From Microbulbifer variabilis (GTDB taxonomy: Bacteria; Pseudomonadota; Gammaproteobacteria; Pseudomonadales; Cellvibrionaceae), in NCBI RefSeq assembly GCF_020524905.1, contig NZ_JAIVKI010000016.1, positions 1-64,000 on the forward strand: DNA of 64,000 nt, written 5' to 3'. The position numbers and the translations under genes were made by a program. The notes beneath the pieces were generated by a model that saw nothing but the letters and a program-made list of their open reading frames with translations, did not search any database and had not been told where the DNA came from. Each line of letters starts with the position of its first letter. Position 1 is the first letter of the stretch. This document shows positions 30,909 to 40,018 of the stretch, one piece after another.

Positions 30909-30985
30909 TGGCGCGCTCGGGAGGATTCGAACCTCCGACCGCCTGGTTCGTAGCCAGGTACTCTATCCAGCTGAGCTACGAGCGC
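30909..30985 (-). tRNA. tRNA-Arg (anticodon ACG)
   Basis: On the minus strand the acceptor stem GCGCTCG/CGAGCGC closes, the D arm is TAGCTCAGCTGGATAGAG, the anticodon stem-loop is CCTGGCTACGAACCAGG with anticodon ACG, and the T arm is GGAGGTTCGAATCCTCC. The 3' CCA is encoded (30909-30911). 77 nt in all. The A34 of ACG is normally changed to inosine by TadA to read CGU, CGC and CGA. Confidence 0.98.
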
Positions 30986-30998
30986 GTTATGGATGCGA

Positions 30999-31027
30999 AC
31001 TATAGTCAGTTGAGCTGCTTAAGTCAA
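30999..31027 (-). promoter_or_regulatory. Promoter of tRNA-Arg
   Basis: On the minus strand TTGACT and TATAGT are separated by exactly 17 bp, and the -10 ends 13 bases before the tRNA 5' end. Both boxes match sigma70 at 5 of 6 positions. Confidence 0.8.
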
Positions 31028-31355
31028 CTGATTTTTTAGGAAAATCCTTTAAAAATCCGCAACTTATCGAACTTTTTCGCCCTCTGCTGTGGGCTCAGTG
31101 AGTTCGACAGGGCGCGAATTCTGCCGTGTAGGAGATGACTTTGCAAGCCCTTTTTAAAAATAGTTGCTCTTGGCCTTGAGGTGGGATTGTCCAGCATTTT
31201 AAGAGCGCCTTCTCCTGTTGGTAGGCTTGATGCTCATGAGTCGATACGCGCAACATCTCAGCACAGTTGGCGGAGAACTATACTGATTGTTTCAGCATAA
31301 AGTGTCTGCCTTGCAGCTTGAGGAGGGCAGCCTATCCCAAGTACAGCGAGAACTT

Positions 31356-33314
31356 ATGGCAATTGAGGATGACGACGAAAAAAGGAAAAACCCGTCACCG
31401 GAGGAGCCGGGCTCCCCTTTTACTGGTCAGTCTCAGCAGGGCCCATTGGGCTGGTTGCTATATGTCATTCTCCTATTCCTGGTTATCCTTACTTTTCAGT
31501 ATTGCTCGAACGGACAGTTTGGGTCAGAGAGGGAAGTCTTGGCTTATAGCGACTTCAAGGATGCTCTCAGCAGGGGGAAAATTGCCAGTGTCCTCTTTGA
31601 AGGGCAGCGAATTACCGGAGTCTTTAAGCGGCCCACCAATTCCCAACCAGAAGGGAAGAGCGGAGCAAAGGATAAAACCGAGAAGCCAGAAGAAAAGCGC
31701 TTCACCACCACTTTGCCCCCGGTTCAAGATCCAGCGTTACTCCCTCTATTGGAAAAACAGCAAGTAACAATCCAAGCGGAATCGCCCCAAGGGGGATTTT
31801 GGCAGAGGATGGCGATACTGCTGTTGCCATGGGTTCTGATAATAGCGCTACTGGTCTGGTTAGGGCGACGAATGCAGGCCCGTATGGGGGCAATGACTCC
31901 CGGTAGCCCCTTCAGCTTTGCCCGATCACCTGCTAAACGCTATGAACGCAGTGAGTCCCAAGTAACCTTTGATGATGTGGCCGGTCTTGCCAATGCCAAG
32001 AGGGACTTGCAGGAAATTGCCGGCTACCTAAAAGATCCTGATCACTACCGCAAACTCGGGGCCAAGATTCCCCGTGGAATTCTGTTAATGGGGCCTCCGG
32101 GTACGGGCAAAACATTGATGGCTAAGGCCCTGGCTGGAGAGAGCGATGCGCCTTTTTTCAGCATCAGTGGCTCAGAGTTTATCGAGATGTTTGTTGGCGT
32201 TGGGGCATCGCGGGTGCGAGATATGTTTGCGGAAGCTAAGAAAGAGGCTCCTGCGATCATTTTTATCGATGAGATCGACTCGGTGGGGCGAGCGCGTGGC
32301 ACCGGTCTTGGAGGGGGCCACGACGAGCGTGAGCAAACCCTCAACCAGATTCTTGGGGAAATGGACGGTTTTGATCCCCAGGAGGCGGTGGTAGTGATTG
32401 CCGCAACCAACCGCCCCGACGTGCTGGATGCGGCACTGCTTCGCCCTGGACGCTTCGATCGCAAAATTACCCTGGATTTACCGGACAAACCCGCTCGCAG
32501 GGAAATCCTGAGAATTCACTCAAAAAATGTCCCGTTACACGGAGAGGTTGACCTGGAGCATCTTGCCGCTTTGACTGCGGGCTTCGCGGGGGCGGACCTG
32601 GAGAACCTGATTAATGAGGCGGCTTTGCTGGCGGGCAGGCAAAACAAGGAGGCCGTGGATATGGATTGTCTGTTACAGGCCAGGGACAAAGTAGTACTCG
32701 GTGGAGAGCGGGAAGTCATAATGGGGGAGGATGATCGAAAAACGGTTGCCTATCATGAAGCTGGCCACGCACTCACCGCAACGTTGCTACCCCATGCCGA
32801 CCCACTGGAGAAAGCCACCATTATCCCGAGAGGGCACAGCCTTGGGGCAACAGAGCAGATTCCTGCGGAAAGTCACCACAATATGAAGGTGAGTTACCTG
32901 CGTGACCGTATCGGCGTGATGCTGGGAGGAAGGGTGGCCGAGCAGGTGGTATTTGATGAAGTCAGCAGTGGGGCAGAATCTGATCTGAAGCAGGCCACCC
33001 GTTTAGCCCAACATATGGTGACGCATTGGGGCATGAGCCGGAAACTGGGGCCGGTGGCCTTTCGACGCGGAGAAGAACATATCTTTCTGGGTAAGGAAAT
33101 GGCACAGCAGAAGGATTTTAGCGAACATACTTCTGAAATTATTGATGATGAAGTGATCGCTTTGGTCAGTGAGATCGAGAAGGAAGTTCAGAATCTTTTA
33201 CAGAAACATCGCAAAAAACTCGATGCTCTAGCGGAAGCTCTGTTGGAAAAGGAGACTCTGGATGCGAGAGAAATAAACAAAGTGATCGCACTAGAGGAAA
33301 AGGGGGAGTCCTAG
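31356..33314 (+). CDS. ftsH: ATP-dependent zinc metalloprotease of the FtsH family
   Basis: A membrane AAA protease that unfolds and degrades membrane and soluble proteins. From the ATG at 31356 it has 652 residues (a TTG at 31287 would add 23). Two membrane helices (about 31-48 and 152-170) flank a periplasmic domain with a charged insert. Cytoplasmic motifs: Walker A GPPGTGKT (246-253), Walker B IIFIDEID (301-308), arginine-finger region [20 protein letters not shown], and the zinc site HEAGH (467-471). The usual partner gene ftsJ/rlmE is not beside it, so it may be a second copy; that needs the rest of the genome. The 328 bp between the tRNA promoter and this start show nothing else recognisable. 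Confidence 0.92.
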   Translation: MAIEDDDEKRKNPSPEEPGSPFTGQSQQGPLGWLLYVILLFLVILTFQYCSNGQFGSEREVLAYSDFKDALSRGKIASVLFEGQRITGVFKRPTNSQPEGKSGAKDKTEKPEEKRFTTTLPPVQDPALLPLLEKQQVTIQAESPQGGFWQRMAILLLPWVLIIALLVWLGRRMQARMGAMTPGSPFSFARSPAKRYERSESQVTFDDVAGLANAKRDLQEIAGYLKDPDHYRKLGAKIPRGILLMGPPGTGKTLMAKALAGESDAPFFSISGSEFIEMFVGVGASRVRDMFAEAKKEAPAIIFIDEIDSVGRARGTGLGGGHDEREQTLNQILGEMDGFDPQEAVVVIAATNRPDVLDAALLRPGRFDRKITLDLPDKPARREILRIHSKNVPLHGEVDLEHLAALTAGFAGADLENLINEAALLAGRQNKEAVDMDCLLQARDKVVLGGEREVIMGEDDRKTVAYHEAGHALTATLLPHADPLEKATIIPRGHSLGATEQIPAESHHNMKVSYLRDRIGVMLGGRVAEQVVFDEVSSGAESDLKQATRLAQHMVTHWGMSRKLGPVAFRRGEEHIFLGKEMAQQKDFSEHTSEIIDDEVIALVSEIEKEVQNLLQKHRKKLDALAEALLEKETLDAREINKVIALEEKGES

Positions 33315-34109
33315 TCTATAAGCCAACCTAACTAAGGCTACTCGGGGAGTCGGGCATATCGCTGGGCAGTATTGTATATATCGAACTGATAAGGATTTAC
33401 CGATCAACTTTATCGACTGGTAGCTCGTAGCTTGCTAATCAATCGCTAGCAACTTGTTTATTCTGGCAATTAAGTGATTGGACTTGGTGGTCAATCCCTG
33501 ATTTTCGCAAATGTGAGAAATCTGTGTTTAGGGTCTTACTGTTTTAACAAAATATTCATAAGTACCATTTACTAATGCTTTTTATTACTCGAGTAATTTT
33601 GCTGACTGCTAGGTCTTGTGTCGGGTCTTATTTATTGGGGGGGTGAAGGTACTTTTGTATTGGGTTGTGGTTTGCTGTTGTATATCGGAAGAGAGTGGCT
33701 GATGTGCCTTTTTTCTAATTGTACGCGGTGAGCATGCATTGTGATTCCCCCCTTTTTTAGCGGGATTTACAGTTTTGGGGAATTAAAAGATCGCACTTAA
33801 ATAGTGCATATTTAGCTTTGTTTTTTCGTCCTATTTTAGTTTTCGCTTTGCGAGCGAACTTTCCGGACTAATTGAGTTATTTTTATGGTTATCCGCGATA
33901 AATAGACTTCCACAGGGCGTGGCTAGCCTGTAATCTGTTTGCGTCACAGAAAACATGCGAATTCTGTGTCTCTTTATCAGCGCGGTCTTGGATCGGAGTC
34001 TCGCAAAGTCGGAATCTCCACAGAGAGAGTAGAGCGGCGAGATCAGGCAGTACCGATTGCGATAAGTCCGTTGTTGTAGATAAAAACAATAAAACAATGG
34101 AGAGAAAAC
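33315..34109. other. 795-bp non-coding region before the TonB-dependent receptor, with palindromes
   Basis: No convincing coding frame is present; two minus-strand frames around 33.8-34.1 kb lack ribosome sites and family features. It holds a perfect 14-bp palindrome ATTACTCGAGTAAT (33584-33597), GCACT-TAAAT-AGTGC (33793-33807) and a small hairpin TTCGCT-TTGCG-AGCGAA (33842-33858). It should contain the receptor promoter and its control sites. I found no Fur-box match. Confidence 0.5.
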
Positions 34110-36398
34110 ATGGGAAGTCCGTCAAAACTCAAGCAGCACACCGCTCTGCTTTCCGCCTGTTCAGTAGCGACTCTTTGGTTGGCCAGTGGTGCTATCCCTA
34201 GCTTTGCCGCTGAGGGTTCGGTCGGTACTCTTATGGAAGAGGTGCAGGTTACCGCCCGTAAACGCGCCGATGCAGAAATCCTGCAGGAGGTTCCCGTAGC
34301 GGCCACCGCCTACTCCGGAGATCAGCTAGAGGCCCTGCACACCAAGGATCTGCAGAGCCTTTCCTTCAAAATGCCCAACGTCCAGTTGGAAGATGTGGGC
34401 ACTGTTAAAAACACCGCTAACTTTACCGTGCGTGGTCTGGGTATCAATAGTTCCATTCCCTCTATTGACCCCACCGTTGGTGTGTTTGTGGATGGTATGT
34501 ATCTGGGAGTGAACGCCGGTGTGGTGACCGATCTGTTCGACCTGGAAGGTATTGAGGTGTTGCGAGGCCCGCAGGGGTTGCTGTTTGGCCGCAACGTTAC
34601 TGGTGGCGCGGTGGTAATAAAGACTGCGCGTCCCACGGATGAATTTACCACGCGTTTTAAATTATCCACGACAGACGATCTCGATACTGTCGCAGCTGGT
34701 TCCATTAATGGTGCCATTTCCGATAGGGTCAACGGCCGTTTAACGGTTTATTACAATGATGATCGGGGTTGGTTCGAAAATGTTGCTACTAACAACGATA
34801 ATGCCGGTGCCTCCGATAGCTGGTTTATTCGGCCTAGCTTTAGTATCCAGCTGAACGAAACAGCGGAGCTGTTGGTGCGCATGGAGCACGGCCGTATGGA
34901 TTCCGATGGTGTGGTAGCGCAAAACCGTGGTTATGAATCGACCTATGTTCAGACTATGGAAGGTATGAAGCTTGCTCCAAGTGCCCCTCTCATTGCTGCG
35001 TCAATTGGCATCGATGATTGGGATAACGGCAAGGACTCTTTTGAAGTGGCCCAAAATGAAGAAGGTTACCAGAAAGATGAGTGGAGCCAGGTTATTACCG
35101 AGTTCAACAAGGATGTCGCCTTTGGTGATGGCACCATCACCAATATTCTCGCCTGGAGGGAATATGAGGCACGGGGTGTAGGTGATATCGACTCCTTGCC
35201 TATCACGCTCTTCCATGCGGATTCCAGTGTGGACCAGAGCCAGCTCAGTAATGAGCTGCGCTATGCTGGTCGCTTTGGTCGAACCGCCCTGACCACTGGT
35301 ATTTACTGGTTTAGCCAGGATGTCACTTACTTGGAAAATCGTCTTTTAAGTTTTGGGACAATTGACTGGACAGGTGGCGGCGAGCAGGATCACCGTACTT
35401 ATGGCGTGTTTGCCCAGGCCGATATTGACCTAAATGAGGCTTGGGTCTTGACCCTGGGGGGGCGCTATTCCAGTGAGAAAAAAGACGCAAAAATTGCCTC
35501 TATTCCCCTAAACCTTTGTTCTCTGGATGGTTGTGTAGGTTACGACTTTGAAGACAGTGAGAGCTGGAATGCTTTCACACCTAAGGTGGGTCTGCAGTGG
35601 ACCGTCTCCGATGATACACAGTTGTATACCTTCTGGACCAAGGGTTTCCGCAGCGGCGGCTACAATTTCCGCAATGCCGGCATTAATCCCCTAACCAAAA
35701 TGCCTTATACACCACAGGTAACTGATCAGGAGGAACAGAACAGCTTCGAGATCGGCGCCAAAATGGATTGGCTGGATGGACGCCTGCGTACCAATATGGC
35801 CGTCTTCCACAATACCATTGATGATATGCAGCGCGAGGAAAACCTTCCTGATGCGGTAACTGGGGTTGCTCAGATAATCCGCAACACCGCCGATGCCACT
35901 ATTCGTGGTGCAGAGTTCGAGGCGATGGCGGCGTTGAGTGAAAACCTGCTGTTTACTTTCAATGTCGGTTATGTGGATGGGGATTACGACAAGGTACTGG
36001 GCGATCTGAATGGGGATGGCCTTGTAGATGGCACAGATCTTGGTCTTGAGATTCCTCGCCTGGCTCCCTGGACCTACGGAGCAGGTTTTATTCACGATCT
36101 GCAGTTAGGCGCCTATGGCACCCTGACTTCCCGTGTGAATTTTAATCACCGAGATGAAGCCCCTTACACTGATGACAACCGCGGTATGTTGTCAGAAGTG
36201 GACATGGTGGATTTCAGCATCGGCTATACACCGGATAATGGCAGCTATACCGTTTCACTATTTGGCAAGAATATGCTGAATGAGATGGCGGAAGGCAATA
36301 ATACTCAGTTGCCGCCACTTATGGGAGGTGTTGGCGCCAGCTTTACTCCGCTAAACAAGGGGCGTGTTATGGGGGTGGAGTTCCTCTACGAGCTTTAA
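34110..36398 (+). CDS. TonB-dependent outer-membrane receptor
   Basis: The 762-residue product has a signal peptide (about 1-33, ending SFAAEG), then a TonB-box-like segment MEEVQVTARKRAD, a plug domain (about 50-175: NFTVRGLGINSS, PTVGVFVDGMYLG, IEVLRGPQGLLFGRNVTGGAVVIKT in two parts) and a 22-strand barrel ending in the aromatic-rich EFLYEL. It resembles the large group of TonB receptors from marine and freshwater bacteria. A loop near the C-terminal third contains DLNGDGLVDGTDLG, an EF-hand/dockerin-like calcium pattern. GGAGAG lies 7 bases before the ATG. Neither an iron signature nor neighbouring uptake genes reveal the substrate. Confidence 0.92.
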   Translation: MGSPSKLKQHTALLSACSVATLWLASGAIPSFAAEGSVGTLMEEVQVTARKRADAEILQEVPVAATAYSGDQLEALHTKDLQSLSFKMPNVQLEDVGTVKNTANFTVRGLGINSSIPSIDPTVGVFVDGMYLGVNAGVVTDLFDLEGIEVLRGPQGLLFGRNVTGGAVVIKTARPTDEFTTRFKLSTTDDLDTVAAGSINGAISDRVNGRLTVYYNDDRGWFENVATNNDNAGASDSWFIRPSFSIQLNETAELLVRMEHGRMDSDGVVAQNRGYESTYVQTMEGMKLAPSAPLIAASIGIDDWDNGKDSFEVAQNEEGYQKDEWSQVITEFNKDVAFGDGTITNILAWREYEARGVGDIDSLPITLFHADSSVDQSQLSNELRYAGRFGRTALTTGIYWFSQDVTYLENRLLSFGTIDWTGGGEQDHRTYGVFAQADIDLNEAWVLTLGGRYSSEKKDAKIASIPLNLCSLDGCVGYDFEDSESWNAFTPKVGLQWTVSDDTQLYTFWTKGFRSGGYNFRNAGINPLTKMPYTPQVTDQEEQNSFEIGAKMDWLDGRLRTNMAVFHNTIDDMQREENLPDAVTGVAQIIRNTADATIRGAEFEAMAALSENLLFTFNVGYVDGDYDKVLGDLNGDGLVDGTDLGLEIPRLAPWTYGAGFIHDLQLGAYGTLTSRVNFNHRDEAPYTDDNRGMLSEVDMVDFSIGYTPDNGSYTVSLFGKNMLNEMAEGNNTQLPPLMGGVGASFTPLNKGRVMGVEFLYEL

Positions 36399-36456
36399 CA
36401 GCGCGGCATACCCTCTTCATTAACTGGGGCCTTGCTCAACGTTAATGGACTTTATG

Positions 36457-36512
36457 TGGCTGGGGACACTTGCACACTAAATCGGCGAGTGTCCCCGGCC
36501 ATAATCGTTTTT
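36457..36512 (+). terminator. Rho-independent terminator after the TonB receptor
   Basis: A 14-bp stem TGGCTGGGGACACT/AGTGTCCCCGGCCA (one G-T pair) with a 17-base loop is followed by TAATCGTTTTT. Confidence 0.75.
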
Positions 36513-36627
36513 ACCTACCTGTAATTTCCCCTCATTAGCGGTACAGTAGTGCCCAGTATCCCCTGATGGTATTTAGAGTTTGTCGCCATCGCTTAACCGG
36601 GTCGTGAAGAATTTAAAGGAGTGAATC

Positions 36628-37605
36628 ATGCGTGCTATAGATCTGCCGGAATATGGCGGCCCCGAAGTCATGCGGCTGGCGAACCTGCCCAAGCCTGAGC
36701 CAGCTCCTGGGGAAGTGTTGATTGAAGTGGCCGCTGCGGGGGTCAATCGTCCCGATATTGTTCAGCGCAAAGGCCATTACCCACCGCCTCCGGGCGCCTC
36801 GCCAATTCTTGGGCTTGAAGTATCTGGGCGGGTGGCAGCGGTGGGGGATGGTGTTGAGCGCTGGAAAGTTGGCGATAAGATCTGCGCGCTGACTAATGGT
36901 GGTGGCTACGCGGAATTTGTCGCCGTACCCGAGGGGCAGTGTCTACCAATACCCGGCTCTATATCCATGGTGGAGGCTGCGACTTTACCGGAAACTTTTT
37001 TTACGGTTTGGGCCAATGTGTTCGACCGGGCTAGGCTGCGAAGTGGTGAAATTTTTTTGGTGCACGGTGGCAGCTCGGGTATTGGTACTACCGCTATTCA
37101 GTTGGCACACCAGCTGGGTGCCAGGGTTTTTGCCACCGCCGGTTCCGCAGAAAAGTGCGCAGCTTGTGAGCAACTTGGCGCAGAGCGGGCGATTAATTAT
37201 CGGAAAGAGGATTTTGTACAGGTAGTACAGGAAGCTACCTCGGGCCACGGAGCGGATGTCATTCTGGATATGGTGGGAGGTAGCTATATTGAACGCAATA
37301 TTCAGGTAGCGGCTAACGACGGGCGCATAGTAAATATTGCCTACTTGCAGGGAGCCAGTGTTGAAGTGAATATGTTGCCGGTCATGTTGAAGCGACTTTC
37401 CCTGACCGGATCGACCCTGCGGCCGAGATCTACACGGGTTAAGGCCAATATTGCCCACGCCTTGGAGTCCCAGGTTTGGCCATTAATTGAAGCTGGCAAA
37501 ATTCATCCCCAGATTGCTGCGCACTTCCCCCTGGAGGAAGTTGTCGAGGCGCACCGGCTTTTAGAGTCCGGCAAGATTGTTGGAAAAATTGTGCTTACCT
37601 TGTGA
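36628..37605 (+). CDS. NAD(P)H:quinone oxidoreductase, zinc-free MDR family (PIG3-like)
   Basis: The 325-residue product is a medium-chain dehydrogenase/reductase of the quinone oxidoreductase group. It lacks the structural-zinc cysteines of alcohol dehydrogenases. Motifs: VAAAGVNRPDIVQRKGHYPPPPG, GLEVSGRVAAVGDGVERW and the NADP-binding loop VHGGSSGIGTTAIQLAHQLGA (shown to 20). The start 'RAIDLPEYGGPEVM' is typical of the PIG3/qor-like group. AAGGAG precedes the ATG. A single gene, convergent with the transglycosylase gene, with only 24 bp between stops. Confidence 0.88.
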   Translation: MRAIDLPEYGGPEVMRLANLPKPEPAPGEVLIEVAAAGVNRPDIVQRKGHYPPPPGASPILGLEVSGRVAAVGDGVERWKVGDKICALTNGGGYAEFVAVPEGQCLPIPGSISMVEAATLPETFFTVWANVFDRARLRSGEIFLVHGGSSGIGTTAIQLAHQLGARVFATAGSAEKCAACEQLGAERAINYRKEDFVQVVQEATSGHGADVILDMVGGSYIERNIQVAANDGRIVNIAYLQGASVEVNMLPVMLKRLSLTGSTLRPRSTRVKANIAHALESQVWPLIEAGKIHPQIAAHFPLEEVVEAHRLLESGKIVGKIVLTL

Positions 37606-37629
37606 CCTTTGACGAATCCATGTAGTTGG

Positions 37630-39945
37630 CTAAGGTGCGGAATAGTTGGGTATCTGCTGAATAACCCCCTCTGGAGTATTTTGTGGAGAACAGTAACTAG
37701 GTTCCGGCAATTTACGCCGGGGCACTGTTACACTGGCATCATCACTCATCATTTCCAGATAGGCTTTATAGAGATTGCTTATATTGCGCACATACTGTAC
37801 GGGTTCGGAACCGCGTACATAACCATAACGCGCACGTTTAAAGTATTGAGGCTGGGCCAGCTTCAACATGGCGACCTCGACATTGTCGAACCAGACATTG
37901 GGGTCTAGGCCCAGCTGTTCGGCGAGGCGCTGTGCATCGAGAAGGTGACCATAACCGGCATTGTAAGAGGCGAGGGTGAACCAAAGTTTGTTTACTGTCG
38001 GCAGGGAGGGGTTAAACCTGTCTCTTACCCAATCCATATATTTGACTCCCGCTTTAATACCGCGTTCTGGCTCAAACAGCGGTGGAGGGAAGCCCATTTC
38101 CTCTGCAGTTGCCGGCATCACCTGCATCAACCCCTGGGCACCGACAGGAGAGACTGCTTTGGGATTAAAATTACTCTCTTGCCACATTTGCGCGACGATC
38201 ATGCGCCAGTCAAAATCGTACTTATAAGCGGATTCTTTTACCAGATCATCATAAGGTGAGAGGTTTTCGCCTGGAATTACCCGACTACTCACCCTCTGCA
38301 TAAAGCGTTTATTGGGCTCAAAATAGGCTGCATAATCTTTTTTATATTGTGCTGTTTTTCTGTAGCTTTCTATAAATTTATTCAGGTTTTTCAGCAGGTG
38401 CCAGTTCTGACGCAATACGAGCCACCCCTGGGGTTGGGGATCGCCGAGTAGAGTGCCCAGCACAAGATTTGGCTGTACCGAGGCTTCAATTTTTGCCCGT
38501 CCGGAGTGGGAAATGGTTGCATCAATCAGTCCGTCTGCAATCAAAGAAAATATTTGTGACTGAGACATATCTGGCGGAGCTACCTGAATTTCCACATCGA
38601 TACCGGCATCGCGCAATGTTTTTGCAGTGTCAATAAATGAAGAGTAGGCGCGTAAGGTCAGTTTTCGACCGTTCAGATCCTGGATTTGTTGGATTGGGGG
38701 TTTATCTTTACTGCTAACTATCTGGTCTGCGGATTCCACATAGGGTTTGGTAAATACCATTCCCTTTTCCTCATAGGAAGAAGTGATATTGAGCTCTGAT
38801 CCGGCAAAGTCCCCACGCCCGGCTCTTAACCAATCTGCCAGAGCCTCTTCATAGGGCACTACAATTATTTGCAATTGTAATTTGTGTTTGTCTGCGAAAG
38901 CTTTCGCCAAGTCATAGTCAAAGCCCATCAGTAGGCCTTTCCATAGGAAATAGGTTGTGGGCCCGTTGTAAGTCAGCAGGCGGATAACTCCAGATTTTTT
39001 AATTCCTTTCCAATCAGTGATTCGCTCTTCCTGGGCTTTTACCAGGTTGCGGGTAAGAAAATTATCCACCGTGGAATTGAGGCGTTTGTTATCTTTACGC
39101 ATCCCCCAGGCAATGTTTTGCACCTCACTGACATAAGCGCCCAGGCGCAAGTCATCTCGGTAATTGCGCAAATCTTCTGCTGAAAAATCCTCGAGAACCG
39201 CTACCCAATTGTTCTTCTTGTTGAGCATGTCTACCAGGCCATCGCGATTACCGTGGATAACAAATTCCCTTGCGCTGAGATTGGCATTGGGATATTTGGC
39301 GATTAATTGTTGCGCCGTTTCCATATTGGCCGATCCCTGCGGCACAATCAGTTCGACATTTTTTAACTTGCTCGGGTCACTGATGTCTGGTCCAGAAGTT
39401 CCTGTGACGAGCTGCTGGCGGGAGTTACGAATGGGGATGCTAAAGTCGATAATTTTTTTGCGGGCATCAGTCACTGTCAGGTTGTAAGCGATAATGTCGG
39501 CCTCGCCGGCAATTAACATTTCTACCGCTTTATCCGGGGACGGGGCCTTTATCCATTTGGCTTCCAGTTTTAATTGTTTGGCAAGTTTATTCCCCAGCTC
39601 GAAATCACGCAGGCTGACTACGCTGTCTCGGGGAAGTAAATTTTCCGAAGCGCCTGTCAGGTTAACAAAGCGGATGGTGCCGTGTTTTTTAATTTCCTTG
39701 AGATCGCCGGTCTCAATGTAATTGACCTGTTGTTCTTTTGCGGGAGTAACCGGGGGACTTTTGCTCTCCTTTGCTTGGGTATTCGCTTGAGAGCTACTTT
39801 CAGAAGTGGCAGTAGCTTGATTCGTACTTTTGTTCTCAATGCTCTCGGGTGCTTTTGGGGAGCATCCGGCAAGCGCGAAAATTAGTACGAAAAGGTATAT
39901 TAAAACCCAGCAATAAGGGCTGGTAGTTTTATAGCGACACCTCAT
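37630..39945 (-). CDS. MltF-like lytic transglycosylase lipoprotein with two substrate-binding-protein domains
   Basis: The 771-residue product has a lipoprotein signal with lipobox LAGC (Cys28), a Ser/Thr/Gln-rich linker (30-75), then two consecutive family 3 solute-binding domains (about 85-310 and 316-540) and a C-terminal SLT transglycosylase domain (about 565-690) with catalytic Glu590 in MWQESNFNPKAVSPVGAQGL and LMQVMPATAEEMG. E. coli MltF has one binding domain and about 518 residues, so the second domain is the odd feature. In MltF the binding domain controls the enzyme in response to peptidoglycan fragments; two domains could sense two ligands. The ATG has GGAG 8 bases upstream. Confidence 0.88.
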   Translation of the reverse strand: MRCRYKTTSPYCWVLIYLFVLIFALAGCSPKAPESIENKSTNQATATSESSSQANTQAKESKSPPVTPAKEQQVNYIETGDLKEIKKHGTIRFVNLTGASENLLPRDSVVSLRDFELGNKLAKQLKLEAKWIKAPSPDKAVEMLIAGEADIIAYNLTVTDARKKIIDFSIPIRNSRQQLVTGTSGPDISDPSKLKNVELIVPQGSANMETAQQLIAKYPNANLSAREFVIHGNRDGLVDMLNKKNNWVAVLEDFSAEDLRNYRDDLRLGAYVSEVQNIAWGMRKDNKRLNSTVDNFLTRNLVKAQEERITDWKGIKKSGVIRLLTYNGPTTYFLWKGLLMGFDYDLAKAFADKHKLQLQIIVVPYEEALADWLRAGRGDFAGSELNITSSYEEKGMVFTKPYVESADQIVSSKDKPPIQQIQDLNGRKLTLRAYSSFIDTAKTLRDAGIDVEIQVAPPDMSQSQIFSLIADGLIDATISHSGRAKIEASVQPNLVLGTLLGDPQPQGWLVLRQNWHLLKNLNKFIESYRKTAQYKKDYAAYFEPNKRFMQRVSSRVIPGENLSPYDDLVKESAYKYDFDWRMIVAQMWQESNFNPKAVSPVGAQGLMQVMPATAEEMGFPPPLFEPERGIKAGVKYMDWVRDRFNPSLPTVNKLWFTLASYNAGYGHLLDAQRLAEQLGLDPNVWFDNVEVAMLKLAQPQYFKRARYGYVRGSEPVQYVRNISNLYKAYLEMMSDDASVTVPRRKLPEPSYCSPQNTPEGVIQQIPNYSAP

Positions 39946-40018
39946 AGATAGCTCCAGAAGCTCTCTACAGGTGGATTATAGTGTCGTGCCCCGGCAGCCC
40001 ATTTGCTGGGTTTTCTTG

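Noticed and set aside
31267..31767. Plus-strand open frame of 166 codons overlapping the FtsH start
   Set aside because: It is in another frame over the FtsH coding region, Ser/Arg-rich with no family pattern. The FtsH frame has full motifs.
33831..34125. Minus-strand frames before the TonB receptor
   Set aside because: They overlap the receptor leader, lack ribosome sites and show no family pattern.
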